This document shows, one piece after another, positions 17,710 through 27,745 of a stretch of 64,000 nucleotides of DNA; the first letter of the stretch is position 1, and each line of letters opens with the position of its first letter. The DNA lies in contig JAJPKJ010000064.1 in the NCBI GenBank assembly GCA_021323755.1, forward strand, positions 53,022-117,021. The letters are read 5' to 3'. The position numbers and the translations under genes were made by a program. The notes beneath the pieces are model-generated. The model did not search any database. It saw only the letters and a program-made list of their open reading frames with translations, and had not been told where the DNA came from. This stretch comes from Chitinophagales bacterium. Lineage in GTDB: Bacteria > Bacteroidota > Bacteroidia > Chitinophagales > Chitinophagaceae.

Positions 17710-19149
17710 CTACGACACCTTTGGCGCTGGCTTTATAAAACGGATGATCTTTTTTTCGATAGGAAACTTATAATTATTCTTCTCACATCTCCATTTGGCA
17801 ATCTGTTGAAATATCAATTTACCTGTACGTTTCTTGCTCCATGCTAATTCATTGTAAAATTTAAACAGTTCAATTCTTTTTATTTGCTCATCACTGAGCC
17901 AATCGCTTTTCCCGGAATTTACATAATCAAAATTGCTCCACGCTTCGAGGCCAGTTGGAAATTGATAGCCTTCCGCTGATAACTCATCTGCAATCTTGTT
18001 TCCGGGATAGGGCTTGTAATAATAAATGCTAACGGAAAAATGATCACTCATCTTTCTTAATCGTTTCACCACCGCTAATGTTTCAAAAACACTTTCCGCG
18101 CTTTCGTGCGGAAATCCCACTATCACGCTAAAAATAATACCAATATTATGCAGTACACATTTTTCTGCAGTTTCAAAAATATGTTCCAGCTTGATATCTT
18201 TTTGCATCCAGTCTAACATTGCTTGCGTTCCGGCTTCCATGCCGATCATTATCTTTTTTAATCCAGATGATTTGCAAAGTTTCCAAGTATCATCATCCAA
18301 TCGCACGCCCTGATCCGCACGCATGGTGCCAAACCATGTTATCGGTAATTTTCTATTAATAAATTCTCTGGCTACTTCCTGAACTCTTTTCTTGTTGGTG
18401 AAAAAAGTTTCATCCTGAAAATGCACATGATCGAATTTATATTTCTTCCAGAGCAACTCGATTTCATTTCCAATTCGTTCTGACGAATATCCATACCATC
18501 CTCTTTTGTACATGGCAGGATCCGCGCAAAAAGCACATCGAAAACGGCAGCCTTGTGAGGATATATAATCTATCTGATTTTTCCCGCTTAATTTTTTGTA
18601 ACCTTTTACATCAATCAAATCATAATTAAAGGGGGGAAAGGAATTTATATCGGTGAGATGACGATCCATATTGATCATCAATTCATCATTTTCTTTGTAA
18701 CAAATTCCCTTAAGATTGGATAATGGTTGTTTGTTTTCGAATCTTTCCAATAATTCAGAAAAAGTTATTTCTCCCTGACCTTTCACAACAATGTCAATAC
18801 TTTTTTCCGCTAATGTTTCTGCAGGAAATAAGGAGGGATGCCACCCTCCCCAAATAATGGGAATGTTCGGGAACTCATTTTTTACTGCACGTGAAACTGC
18901 TAAAGCGTTTTTTATCGGATCGCCGGTTAAGACCGTCACGCCAAAACAAATGGCATTGGGCAGCAATGAAAATATCTTTGTCACCGGATCATCTTCCAAT
19001 CTTCCGTCAATAATGATGACATCATACTTATTTTTATCAAGGTAAGAACCAATGGCTAGCAATGCCAATGGCATAGTGTAAAAGACAGCTTTAGGATTGT
19101 ATAATATTACAACAGGTTTCTGCAAACTACGTTTTTTATGATCGATCAA
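17710..19149 (-). CDS. B12-binding-type radical SAM protein
   Basis: The 479-residue protein has an N-terminal cobalamin-binding-like domain (about 10-150, with IIWGGWHPSLFPAETL). The radical SAM domain has the 4Fe-4S motif CRFRCAFC (about 201-208). Further features are GMEAGTQAMLDWMQK and IGIIFSVIVGFPHES, typical of the BchE/class-B-like family. The C-terminal part, about 100 residues, is helical. Such enzymes do methylations, cyclisations or ring rearrangements, and the substrate cannot be read here. Neighbouring genes give no pathway context. The N-terminal domain lacks an obvious DxHxxG histidine motif, so cobalamin may be bound base-off or not at all. Confidence 0.85.
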   Translation of the reverse strand: MIDHKKRSLQKPVVILYNPKAVFYTMPLALLAIGSYLDKNKYDVIIIDGRLEDDPVTKIFSLLPNAICFGVTVLTGDPIKNALAVSRAVKNEFPNIPIIWGGWHPSLFPAETLAEKSIDIVVKGQGEITFSELLERFENKQPLSNLKGICYKENDELMINMDRHLTDINSFPPFNYDLIDVKGYKKLSGKNQIDYISSQGCRFRCAFCADPAMYKRGWYGYSSERIGNEIELLWKKYKFDHVHFQDETFFTNKKRVQEVAREFINRKLPITWFGTMRADQGVRLDDDTWKLCKSSGLKKIMIGMEAGTQAMLDWMQKDIKLEHIFETAEKCVLHNIGIIFSVIVGFPHESAESVFETLAVVKRLRKMSDHFSVSIYYYKPYPGNKIADELSAEGYQFPTGLEAWSNFDYVNSGKSDWLSDEQIKRIELFKFYNELAWSKKRTGKLIFQQIAKWRCEKNNYKFPIEKKIIRFIKPAPKVS

Positions 19150-19237
19150 TAATATAAAACGAAAATTTACAGTATTGGTTCCTGTGAAAGGTAAAAAACC
19201 ATTGATTTAAACAACGGTGCTTAAAAAGAATTGAAAA

Positions 19238-22200
19238 TTATTGTTTGATAACTTTAGCCACATGCCTTTCATTATTCATAATTACTTCCAGGATATAAAC
19301 TCCGGCGCTGATATTTTTTTGCGAAAGGTCGATGGTCATCGTATTTGAGCTCCCTGATATATTCATACCGTGATAGATCTCCTTTCCGACTATATCAAAC
19401 AAACGCACATCAGTCGTGCCATCTGCAGGTTTGCCAAAGGAAATATTGATTTGATTAGTGAACGGATTATTCAACACTTTAAAAAACCCGTCTGATGAAC
19501 TGGCTATTAAAATTGTTTTGCTGAATTGGAATTGCCCGGCAGTGCTGATCTGTTTCAAACGATAATAATTATTTGTATGAACAGCATCAGGATCGGTAAA
19601 TGAATAATCTTGTTTTGTTGTACTGTTTCCGGCTCCGGAAACATATCCGATTTGTGCAAAATCAATTCCATCATATGAACGCTCGACACCAAATCCGGCG
19701 TTATTTGTTTCTGATGATGTACTCCATTCAAGCACTGCATTGTTATTATGTAAATGACCCTGGAAATCCAATAGCTCAACGGGCAACAGAATCCCAACAA
19801 CACCTGCTCCGAAACCGGAAAAACCGGTAGTGAAGTTATAGGTCAAGCCGGTATTGGTTCCTAAACTACTGATCGTTGGTGCGCCTGTAACCATTGTGCC
19901 CGCACCCGTTGGGTTTGCAGGGGTAACCAATGATATTTGATTTGCAGTTTTCACCAATTCAATATTGCTGATATTTTGTCCGGTTGCCGATTGCCATCCG
20001 TTTACTTCGGCTTGGGTATAATAAAGCGTGATGTTATAACTTCCTGATGCATTATTATTTGTTGGAATTACGTGAAAAGTCTTATTCATCAGATAATTGG
20101 CAGGCTGTGTATTCCAAAATTGCGAAGAGCCTGTTCCTGCCCGGTCAATAACAACTTGTGTGCATCCATAATCAAAACTGCTGAGGTTTTGAATCCGCGC
20201 CATCAATTCATTATTTGTCTGGTCGTAAAAATAGATATCTGAATTCGGCCCGAGATATTGTTGTTGTGAAGAATTCAATGCGGTTTGCACTGCCGTTGCA
20301 GGAATACCATAAATAAATTTGGCAATGGGTTTTACGCCTGTCCCATAATAGGTGACTGATGAAAAAGACTGACCGCAATTGATACCACTTTGCCAGAATA
20401 TATTTCCCTGGGAAGCGGAGCCACCATCGCTGTAAGCCAATACCTGGTCTGCTGCATCAGACGCGGATGCTGATCCATTGTCGAAACAAATTTCCACAAC
20501 GAGGTTGCTTGTTCCATCCCATGTGTACGGCGTGTCGAATGTGAAAGTATTCCACCCGGCAACAGTGTTATAAGTAGCTAATGTTTTAACCACAGTCATT
20601 CCCGAACCCTGGGTAATGCTCCCGTTGACCAGATAAGTAGAAGCAGCAGCAGTTGTCCCCAGCTTAATATTGAATCCACTGAAAGCACGGGTACTTAATT
20701 TGCTGTTTATGTCAAGGGCAATGGCAGTAATACTTCCTGCAGGCACGCCTGCCGCTGTAAGTTCAGAAGCTTTATACAAAAATTGGACGCGCTGGCTTTG
20801 CTGCCGGGCATCAAAGGGACTTGCATTAATGGTATAAGCGGCCGTTCCAATACTTACTGTGCCGGTACTGGTACCATTGGTCGGAGCAATATCATTATCT
20901 AAAATAGTTATGGTCAGATTCGGTCGCCCATCCCCAGCGACAGCATTACCCCCGCCATTATTAACAGTGAAGCCCAGCGTAAATGTTTCTGTGCTTTCGA
21001 CACTGGCATCATCATAAATGCGAACAGTAAAGGGTTGTGAAGCATTTGAACCGGCCGGGAAAGTTAATATTGAGCTTGGCGAACTGAAACTTCCATTGGT
21101 GGTAATATCAAAATCAGTTCCTTGCGTGGCTGTACCAGAAACAACATTTAGGGTAGCCGTTGCCGTTACACTCGGGCTGTTTCCAATCACCATGTTATAA
21201 GTATAATCCTTATAGCTTCTGCATCCCGAAGTTGCTGCAGTAGTTTCTGTTTGCTGGTCAGCAGTTATCTCAAAATCGATCTTTGGTACGCACTGCGTTG
21301 TGCCTGCATTTGGAGCTGTTGCTCCAAGGGAAGTTGACAAACTCAAACGAGGGGTAGTGCCGGCTGAAGCCAGCATTCTTGTTTTTTGCCCTGCCGTAAA
21401 TAGCGTGTAGCAATTGGTGTAATTCATGTAATTGCTTTCCGTGTTGCTGCTGTATGGAGTGCCGGTGCAACCATTTGTTCCTGATCTACAGGTAAAATCA
21501 ACGACACCTCCAGATTGATTATAGGTTATTGGGTCAGTATCGCAAACCATATCTCCGTCAACACTGCAACTGGTATTTACCGGGCAGGTGACATTGTCAC
21601 TTGAACCCTGAAAGGGATGGTATAAATTGAATGCATGGCCTATCTCGTGAGGAAGCGTCTTTTGTCCCGTTATCATTTGTGTTGCCAGCATAATAATTCC
21701 ATCATAATTTGGATTGCCTCCGGGAAAATAGGCAAAGCCGGCAATGAATTGTCCACTCGTCCCATCGTTTCCGTCAATTTTATCAACGACCCAAATATTA
21801 TAGTACTGGGTAGGGTCCCAACGACTGAGATTTTTTACATTGATCTCATCTGTTCCTAAAGTTGTATTCACATTGACGCCACCACTTGTGTATCCTGCAA
21901 CAGCAGATCCGTCGATTCGATTAATACCATTAGTAGGATTACAATTCGGGTCGCGCTGCGCAATAGCAAATTGAATTTGCAGATCACCTACTCCTGCGGT
22001 TCCGGGATAAGTTCCATTATAAACCTGGTTGAGATAATCAATTGCGCCAAGTATTTGTGCGTCCGTTGGATTGTAGGTGGTTCCGACTGCGCCGCCGGTA
22101 TGAATGACATGCACCACAACAGGTATCGTATATAAAGCTGTGCCTAAAGTATGCCCTGAACCTGACAGGCCATTGATTGAATTGGTGGTTTTCTTTCCCT

Positions 22201-22390
22201 CAACAGGCGTTTTATGTGTTTGTATGTATTGGTTGATGCCGGTTTCGTATTTTAAGACATCACTCCTGTAAGCGGGATCTGCATTCATTCTTTTTTGATG
22301 GGCGCCATCAAAGCCACAAATGGGCTGCGCTGCAGCGTATTGGAAGGATAATAATGTACAGGCAGCTAAAATGAAATAAATGGCTTTCAT
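19238..22390 (-). CDS. secreted M43-type metalloprotease with Calx-beta and Por domains
   Basis: The ATG at 22390 gives a signal peptide (KAIYFILAACTLLSFQYAAAQ) and a product of about 1050 residues. The zinc motif HEIGHAFNLYH (about 248-258) and a following SNYMNY methionine turn identify a pappalysin-like (M43) metalloprotease. A Calx-beta-like domain follows (DFDITTNGSFSSPSSILTF and VESTETFTL). After it come a beta-rich middle section and a C-terminal type IX secretion domain (LNNPFTNQINISFGKPADG). The product is likely secreted to degrade extracellular protein. It is far longer than the protease domain alone. The substrate is unknown. Confidence 0.88.
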   Translation of the reverse strand: MKAIYFILAACTLLSFQYAAAQPICGFDGAHQKRMNADPAYRSDVLKYETGINQYIQTHKTPVEGKKTTNSINGLSGSGHTLGTALYTIPVVVHVIHTGGAVGTTYNPTDAQILGAIDYLNQVYNGTYPGTAGVGDLQIQFAIAQRDPNCNPTNGINRIDGSAVAGYTSGGVNVNTTLGTDEINVKNLSRWDPTQYYNIWVVDKIDGNDGTSGQFIAGFAYFPGGNPNYDGIIMLATQMITGQKTLPHEIGHAFNLYHPFQGSSDNVTCPVNTSCSVDGDMVCDTDPITYNQSGGVVDFTCRSGTNGCTGTPYSSNTESNYMNYTNCYTLFTAGQKTRMLASAGTTPRLSLSTSLGATAPNAGTTQCVPKIDFEITADQQTETTAATSGCRSYKDYTYNMVIGNSPSVTATATLNVVSGTATQGTDFDITTNGSFSSPSSILTFPAGSNASQPFTVRIYDDASVESTETFTLGFTVNNGGGNAVAGDGRPNLTITILDNDIAPTNGTSTGTVSIGTAAYTINASPFDARQQSQRVQFLYKASELTAAGVPAGSITAIALDINSKLSTRAFSGFNIKLGTTAAASTYLVNGSITQGSGMTVVKTLATYNTVAGWNTFTFDTPYTWDGTSNLVVEICFDNGSASASDAADQVLAYSDGGSASQGNIFWQSGINCGQSFSSVTYYGTGVKPIAKFIYGIPATAVQTALNSSQQQYLGPNSDIYFYDQTNNELMARIQNLSSFDYGCTQVVIDRAGTGSSQFWNTQPANYLMNKTFHVIPTNNNASGSYNITLYYTQAEVNGWQSATGQNISNIELVKTANQISLVTPANPTGAGTMVTGAPTISSLGTNTGLTYNFTTGFSGFGAGVVGILLPVELLDFQGHLHNNNAVLEWSTSSETNNAGFGVERSYDGIDFAQIGYVSGAGNSTTKQDYSFTDPDAVHTNNYYRLKQISTAGQFQFSKTILIASSSDGFFKVLNNPFTNQINISFGKPADGTTDVRLFDIVGKEIYHGMNISGSSNTMTIDLSQKNISAGVYILEVIMNNERHVAKVIKQ

Positions 22391-22519
22391 GAATACGGAT
22401 ATTGGATAAATGGGAATAAATATAAACAATTCATTCCGCCATTAAAACGTAAAACTCCTCAATTAATTATCTGATTCAGCGATTTTTCTTGCTGAAAAAT
22501 GGCTGAAATTCCAGGTGGG

Positions 22520-23815
22520 CTATTGCAGCAAATAATTTTTCAATTGACCATAATCCGCATTGAGTTTTATGCTTTGCTTTTTGCTGTTCATGATGGATTT
22601 CACGGAATCAGGAAGCGATATTTTTTCATTAATGATCGGTTCAACAACATCATAAAACTTAACAGGGTGGGCTGTTTCAAGAAAAATGCCCTTTTGTGAA
22701 GGATGGTCATCGAGGTATTTTTGTAACGAAAGAAAACCAACTGCGCCATGAGGATCCAAAAGATACCTGTATTTCGAATATACCTCACCGATAGCTGACT
22801 TTGTTTCTTCATCAGAAATACTGTAACTGCTCAACACTTTTTTCAATGAATTGAATTTTTTGTCGAATATTTCCAGGATCCGGACAAAATTACTTGGATT
22901 ACCGACGTCCATTGCATTTGATAATGTGGAAATGGCTTTTTGTGGTTGGTAATGACCGTTAGACAGGTATTCCGGAACAACTTTATTGGCATTGCAGGCA
23001 GCAATAAAATGTTCGGCCGGCAATCCCGAATGATGCGCTAATAATCCTGCGCAGATATTTCCAAAATTTCCGCTGGGTACACAGAACACCGGCGGATTGT
23101 TTCTATCTATCCATTTTTGATAGGCAAAGAAATAATAAAACTGTTGCGGTAACCATCTCGCCACATTAATAGAGTTGGCCGATGTAAGAAATAATTTTTT
23201 ATTCAGATCAATATCAGTAAACGCCTCTTTCACCATTTGCTGACAATCATCAAAAGTGCCATTTACTTCGAGTGCAGCAATATTATTACCCAATGTGGTC
23301 AGTTGTAATTCCTGAACGCTGCTTACTTTACCGGAAGGATAAAGGATGACAACATTTACGCCATCCACATTATAAAACCCACTGGCGACAGCCCCGCCCG
23401 TATCTCCGGAAGTGGCTACCAGGACGGTTATTGGCTTATTGTTGTTTTGAACAAAATATCCGACACAACGACTCATGAATCTTGCACCGACATCTTTGAA
23501 AGCAAGTGTCGGCCCGTGAAATAATTCGAGAGAAAAAATGTTGTCCGTGATTTGTACTAATGGGAAATCAAAGTTGATGGTTTCAGCAATTATTTTTGTC
23601 AATTGTTCTATTGGGATTGTTCCTCCTACATAAGGTTGAATCACTTCAATTGCAATTTCTTCTTTGGTTAATGAACTGATGTTGCTGATAAAATCTTTTG
23701 ATAATGCAGGGATGAATTCTGGGAAATATAATCCTTTATCTGGCGCCTGCCCAAGGATGGTGGCTTCTTTAAAACTTACTTTTTGTGATTGATGATTAAG
23801 ACTATAATACAACAT
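22520..23815 (-). CDS. thrC: threonine synthase
   Basis: The enzyme converts O-phosphohomoserine to threonine with PLP. The 431-residue protein has the PLP lysine K107 in FHGPTLAFKDVGARF and the phosphate-binding SGDTGGAVASGF segment. The length matches the family. It is the last gene of the threonine operon on the minus strand, 160 bases after thrB. That gap is long for an operon and may hold an internal element, but none was recognised. Regulation is likely through the thrA leader. Confidence 0.95.
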   Translation of the reverse strand: MLYYSLNHQSQKVSFKEATILGQAPDKGLYFPEFIPALSKDFISNISSLTKEEIAIEVIQPYVGGTIPIEQLTKIIAETINFDFPLVQITDNIFSLELFHGPTLAFKDVGARFMSRCVGYFVQNNNKPITVLVATSGDTGGAVASGFYNVDGVNVVILYPSGKVSSVQELQLTTLGNNIAALEVNGTFDDCQQMVKEAFTDIDLNKKLFLTSANSINVARWLPQQFYYFFAYQKWIDRNNPPVFCVPSGNFGNICAGLLAHHSGLPAEHFIAACNANKVVPEYLSNGHYQPQKAISTLSNAMDVGNPSNFVRILEIFDKKFNSLKKVLSSYSISDEETKSAIGEVYSKYRYLLDPHGAVGFLSLQKYLDDHPSQKGIFLETAHPVKFYDVVEPIINEKISLPDSVKSIMNSKKQSIKLNADYGQLKNYLLQ

Positions 23816-23975
23816 ATTCTATTTGCTGTGTTAGATATACTATTTAATTAATTTCGACTTTACATTATTGTTGGAAGTTGCTATTGCGCAGTTTCTTGTT
23901 GTTGTATAATGGTGGGGCCTCGCAATATTTGGTAGTAGTAATGTTGTTTGGTTCATTATCATCTTCCTTTTGGAT

Positions 23976-24899
23976 TTACTCGTTGATTATTTTCACTCCA
24001 TGATCATTGATCGTTGTAACATAGGTATGATATGTCAATTCGATTTTATTATAGATATTTATCATAACGGCTTCAACAGATCTTGCTGTTGCTTCATTTT
24101 TGCTCAACATAAAGATTGATGGACCTGAGCCGGAAATTCCACCGCCCAATGCGCCGGCTTCTTTACATTTAAGTTTCACTTCATCGAATCCGGGAATGAG
24201 CATGCTGCGCACCGGTTCAATAATCACGTCTTCAAGCGAGCGGCTGATGAGTTCATAATCGTTTTTGATGAAACCTGCCACCAGCCCGGCAATATTACCC
24301 CACTGCCTGATCGCATCTTTTAGTAAGACCTCTTTGCGCAGAATTTGCCGTGCATCTGACGTCCGCACTTCAATTTGTGGATGAACAACGGTGACATATA
24401 ATTGTGGTGCCGGGATGGAAACGATATCCAAAGGGAATATAGAGCGGATCAAAGTGATGCCACCATAAATACAGGGAGCGATATTATCCGCATGTTTGAC
24501 ACCAGACGCAACTTTTTCTCCAAACATCGCATAGCGGACCAGGTCTTCGTTACCGAATTTATTACCAAGCAGGTGATTTGCGGCAACGACCGCGCCTGCG
24601 GCACTTGCCGCGCTTGAGCCGATTCCGCTGCCGGGCTTGATATTTTTTTCTATGGAGATTTCAAAACCGATTTCATCATTAATATCATCAAGCATCGCCA
24701 GGATTGACGCTCCTGCTGTGTTTTGTGAAGCATCGGTTGGCAATTGATGATTGTTGATATTATTAATAACGACTTTTTTTTCAGCCAATAATTTCACATG
24801 CATCACATCGCAAGGTTCAGCAAGACACATTCCCAGTACATCAAATCCGCAGACAATATTTGCGACAGTTGCTGGTGAATATATTTTTACTTCTTTCAT
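23976..24899 (-). CDS. thrB: homoserine kinase
   Basis: This GHMP-family kinase phosphorylates homoserine with ATP. The 307-residue protein begins with the family pattern KEVKIYSPATVANIVCGFD. It has the ATP loop PGSGIGSSAASA (89-100) and a C-terminal glycine-rich motif GGGISGSGPSIFML. The length is typical. It lies between thrA and thrC on the minus strand, 70 bases after thrA. Confidence 0.95.
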   Translation of the reverse strand: MKEVKIYSPATVANIVCGFDVLGMCLAEPCDVMHVKLLAEKKVVINNINNHQLPTDASQNTAGASILAMLDDINDEIGFEISIEKNIKPGSGIGSSAASAAGAVVAANHLLGNKFGNEDLVRYAMFGEKVASGVKHADNIAPCIYGGITLIRSIFPLDIVSIPAPQLYVTVVHPQIEVRTSDARQILRKEVLLKDAIRQWGNIAGLVAGFIKNDYELISRSLEDVIIEPVRSMLIPGFDEVKLKCKEAGALGGGISGSGPSIFMLSKNEATARSVEAVMINIYNKIELTYHTYVTTINDHGVKIINE

Positions 24900-24969
24900 T
24901 TTTAGTTAAACATTAACGGGAGACATGAAAAGGCATATCCGGCATCTTCCGTCTCAGGTCATTCATATT

Positions 24970-27414
24970 TTATACTCTTGCTGTTCTTATGACATCTGCG
25001 AAAACCCCGGAAGCAGTGACCTCTGCACCTGCACCCGCGCCTTTGACAACAAGGGGTTGCTCCGGGTAGCGCTCGGTGTAAAACAATACTACATTATCTT
25101 TTCCATACAAGTGGTAAAGATTATGTGCCGGGTCGATGTGTTGCAATCCTACGGCGGCTTTGCCGTTTTCGTATTTTGCCACAAATTTTAACTTCTTTCC
25201 TTGTGAGGCAGCTTCTGTATATAATTTTTTAAAATGATCCTCTTCTTTGGCCATCGCCTTATAAAAATCATCTACAGTTCCTTTCATACAAGATTCGGGC
25301 ATGAAAGAATTATTGCTGATGTCTTCCATTTCTATTTTTTCACCGGATTCTCTTGCAAGAATCATAATTTTTCTCATCACATCCGTTCCGCTCAGATCCA
25401 ATCTTGGATCTGGTTCTGTATATCCTTCATCCTGCGCTTGCTTAACGATCTCTGCAAAACTTTTTTCTCCTTTATAATGATTAAAAACAAAATTAAGTGT
25501 ACCGCTTAATACAGCTTCGATTTTATTCACTTTGTCGCCACTATGCAATAAATCGTTTAATGTTCCGATAACGGGCAAACCGGCGCCAACATTGGTTTCA
25601 AACAGGAATTGCGCATTGAATTCTCTTGCCAGTTCCTTCAATTTTTTATAATAAGCATAATTGGAAGAACATGCCACCTTATTGCAGGCAACTACAGAAA
25701 TGCTTTTTTGCAAAAGTTTGTCGTAGCATTTAGCTACTTCATCATTTGCCGTAATATCGGCAAAAACAGAATTACTTAAATTTTTGACGCGGATCGTATT
25801 CGTAAATTTCTCAATGCTCATGGCTTCCCCGGATTGAAGATCGTCTTTCCAACTATTCAAATTTATTCCTTCATCATTGAACAGCATTTTTTTGCTGTTT
25901 GCAATACCGATAACATTGACCTGTAACCGGAGATGCTCGAGTAAATAATTTTTCTGTTGGTTTAATTGCGCAAGAAAACGGCTGCCAACATTTCCAACAC
26001 CGGTTAAGAAAAGATTCAATTGCCTGTATGTAGTTTCAAAAAACGCTTCATGTAAAACATTAATGGCTTTTTTTACATCAGTTGCCGTAATAACAGCAGA
26101 AATATTTCTTTCCGAAGAACCTTGCGCAATTGCGCGAATGTTCACGCCATTTCTTCCTAAGGCGCCAAACATTTTTCCACTTATCCCGGTATGATTTTTC
26201 ATATTATCCCCCACAAGCGCAACGATCGCCAATCCCTTTTCAACGATCAATGGTTCCACTTTTTTGGTTTTTATTTCGTGCTCAAATGCATTGTCGACAG
26301 CTATTTTGGCCTGAGTAATATTTTTTTCATCGATCGCCACACATATAGAATGTTCAGACGAACTTTGGGTGATAAGGATGACATTGATCTTTTTATCAGC
26401 GAGCGCTTCAAATAATCTTTTTGAAAAACCCGGAATGCCGACCATGCCGCTTCCTTCCAGACTCAATAAAGCAATTTTATCCATACTCGAAATACCGCGA
26501 ATGCTGTTGCCATTCCTGGAAGTAATGCTTTCGATAACCGTCCCATAATCATTTGGGGCAAAGGTGTTTTTTATCCAGACCGGAATGTTTTTACTCATGA
26601 CCGGTTGAATGGTTGGCGGGTAAATCACTTTTGCTCCAAAATGGGAGAGCTCCATTGCCTCCTGGTAAGAAATTTGCGGAATCACTTTTGCGTTATTCAC
26701 CAATCTTGGATCAGCGGTCATCATCCCGGAAACATCTGTCCATATTTCAGTCGAACTGGCATCAACGGCCGCAGCATAAATAGCAGCTGTATAATCCGAG
26801 CCGCCTCTTCCTAATGTAGTAGTCGTACCATTTTCATCGGAAGCGATAAAGCCCGGAACAATGAACAGAGCTTCATTTGCATTGCTGAAATATTCATTGA
26901 TCTTTTTATTGGTGATGTTGAAATCAACTGCTGCATAGCCAAAATGCGAATCAGTTATGATGAGTTCCCGTGAATCTTTCCATGCATTATTCATTCCTAT
27001 CGCAGAAAGAAATGCGGCAATGATCTGTGAAGAGAGTAATTCTCCGTAACTCGCAATTTTATCTTTTGTTCGTTCCGATAGTTCACTCAATAAAAAAACG
27101 CCATTGCAAATGTCTTCTATTTCGTTGCAGCGTTTTTTAACCGCGCTCAAAATGCTGCTTTGTTGCGTTATGGGAATTAGAGATCTTACCGTTTCAATAT
27201 GTCTTGTTTCGGCCTGCTGTAATTTTTCTTTATACATTTCATCGCCGGAAGCTGCGAGCATTCCGCATTGAAGCAAAGTGTCCGTAATGCCGCCGAGTGC
27301 TGAAACAACCACAATGATCTTATCTTTTTGAACTTTTTCTTTTATGATTGCTGCAACCTTATTTATATTTTCTGCGTTTGCTACTGATGTTCCGCCAAAT
27401 TTTAGAACCTGCAT
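24970..27414 (-). CDS. thrA: bifunctional aspartate kinase / homoserine dehydrogenase
   Basis: The protein catalyses the first and third steps of the aspartate pathway towards threonine. The 814-residue product has an N-terminal aspartokinase domain (KFGGTSVAN at 4-12, GRGGSDYTAAI) and two ACT-type regulatory regions in the middle (about 305-460). The C-terminal homoserine dehydrogenase has GVGNVGSRFL (about 472-481) and DLSGTDVMRK. The length matches ThrA of Bacteroidota and enterobacteria. It opens a thrA-thrB-thrC operon. A threonine-rich leader peptide lies 86 bases upstream, so control by attenuation is likely. Confidence 0.96.
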   Translation of the reverse strand: MQVLKFGGTSVANAENINKVAAIIKEKVQKDKIIVVVSALGGITDTLLQCGMLAASGDEMYKEKLQQAETRHIETVRSLIPITQQSSILSAVKKRCNEIEDICNGVFLLSELSERTKDKIASYGELLSSQIIAAFLSAIGMNNAWKDSRELIITDSHFGYAAVDFNITNKKINEYFSNANEALFIVPGFIASDENGTTTTLGRGGSDYTAAIYAAAVDASSTEIWTDVSGMMTADPRLVNNAKVIPQISYQEAMELSHFGAKVIYPPTIQPVMSKNIPVWIKNTFAPNDYGTVIESITSRNGNSIRGISSMDKIALLSLEGSGMVGIPGFSKRLFEALADKKINVILITQSSSEHSICVAIDEKNITQAKIAVDNAFEHEIKTKKVEPLIVEKGLAIVALVGDNMKNHTGISGKMFGALGRNGVNIRAIAQGSSERNISAVITATDVKKAINVLHEAFFETTYRQLNLFLTGVGNVGSRFLAQLNQQKNYLLEHLRLQVNVIGIANSKKMLFNDEGINLNSWKDDLQSGEAMSIEKFTNTIRVKNLSNSVFADITANDEVAKCYDKLLQKSISVVACNKVACSSNYAYYKKLKELAREFNAQFLFETNVGAGLPVIGTLNDLLHSGDKVNKIEAVLSGTLNFVFNHYKGEKSFAEIVKQAQDEGYTEPDPRLDLSGTDVMRKIMILARESGEKIEMEDISNNSFMPESCMKGTVDDFYKAMAKEEDHFKKLYTEAASQGKKLKFVAKYENGKAAVGLQHIDPAHNLYHLYGKDNVVLFYTERYPEQPLVVKGAGAGAEVTASGVFADVIRTARV

Positions 27415-27492
27415 ATAAGCACCGATTTAATAATTAGAATTGATTTTGACTTTTATGAAGCTTTGTAAAGCCCGTGGATGATATGGAAATGT

Positions 27493-27560
27493 ACAACCCC
27501 TCACAGGGTTGTTGTGGTTGTAATTGTTGATGACATTGCAGCGCTGATTGCCACAATAAC
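27493..27560 (-). promoter_or_regulatory. candidate thr operon attenuator with alternative RNA helices
   Basis: In the thrA leader, read on the minus strand, three segments compete. Segment A (27560-27551, GTTATTGTGG) can pair with segment B (27517-27508, CCACAACAAC) in nine of ten positions. Segment B lies in the threonine codons of the leader peptide. A shifted window (27512-27506, ACAACCC) can instead pair with segment C (27499-27493, GGGTTGT) in a seven-pair hairpin spanning the peptide stop codon. The two helices exclude each other, so ribosome stalling on the codons would switch structure. No clear U-tract terminator was found before thrA. The output step is therefore unknown and could act on translation. 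Confidence 0.55.
27501..27536 (-). CDS. thrL: thr operon leader peptide
   Basis: A 12-codon frame starts with ATG at 27536 and ends with TGA at 27501. It encodes MSSTITTTTTL: six threonines and one isoleucine in 11 residues, five of the threonines consecutive. This composition mirrors the enterobacterial ThrL peptide, where threonine and isoleucine codons measure charged tRNA supply. It sits 86 bases upstream of thrA on the same strand, and its codons overlap the alternative helices annotated here. Expression is not shown. The statistical oddity and position make chance unlikely. Confidence 0.72.
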   Translation of the reverse strand: MSSTITTTTTL

Positions 27561-27745
27561 GGTAAATAACTTTGTATGTTGTTTTTGATAAACCACTGGC
27601 TGATGTATGTAGCGAAGATAAATAAAGAAATGAAAAAATTAAACAGTTTAGTCATTTTTTTAGTGAAAATGAAGTATTTTCAGCCTTTAGTTTTAATACT
27701 TGCTGCTTGCTGTAAAGATTATTGAATTATTTTAAATGGATTATT

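Noticed and set aside
23816..23975. Possible internal promoter or attenuator between thrB and thrC
   Set aside because: The 160-base gap has no clear -33/-7 pair, no threonine-rich frame and no strong hairpin.
27434..27655. A 73-residue frame on the minus strand upstream of thrA
   Set aside because: It overlaps the thr leader in another frame and its peptide shows no family. The 11-residue threonine-rich peptide in a different frame explains the region better.
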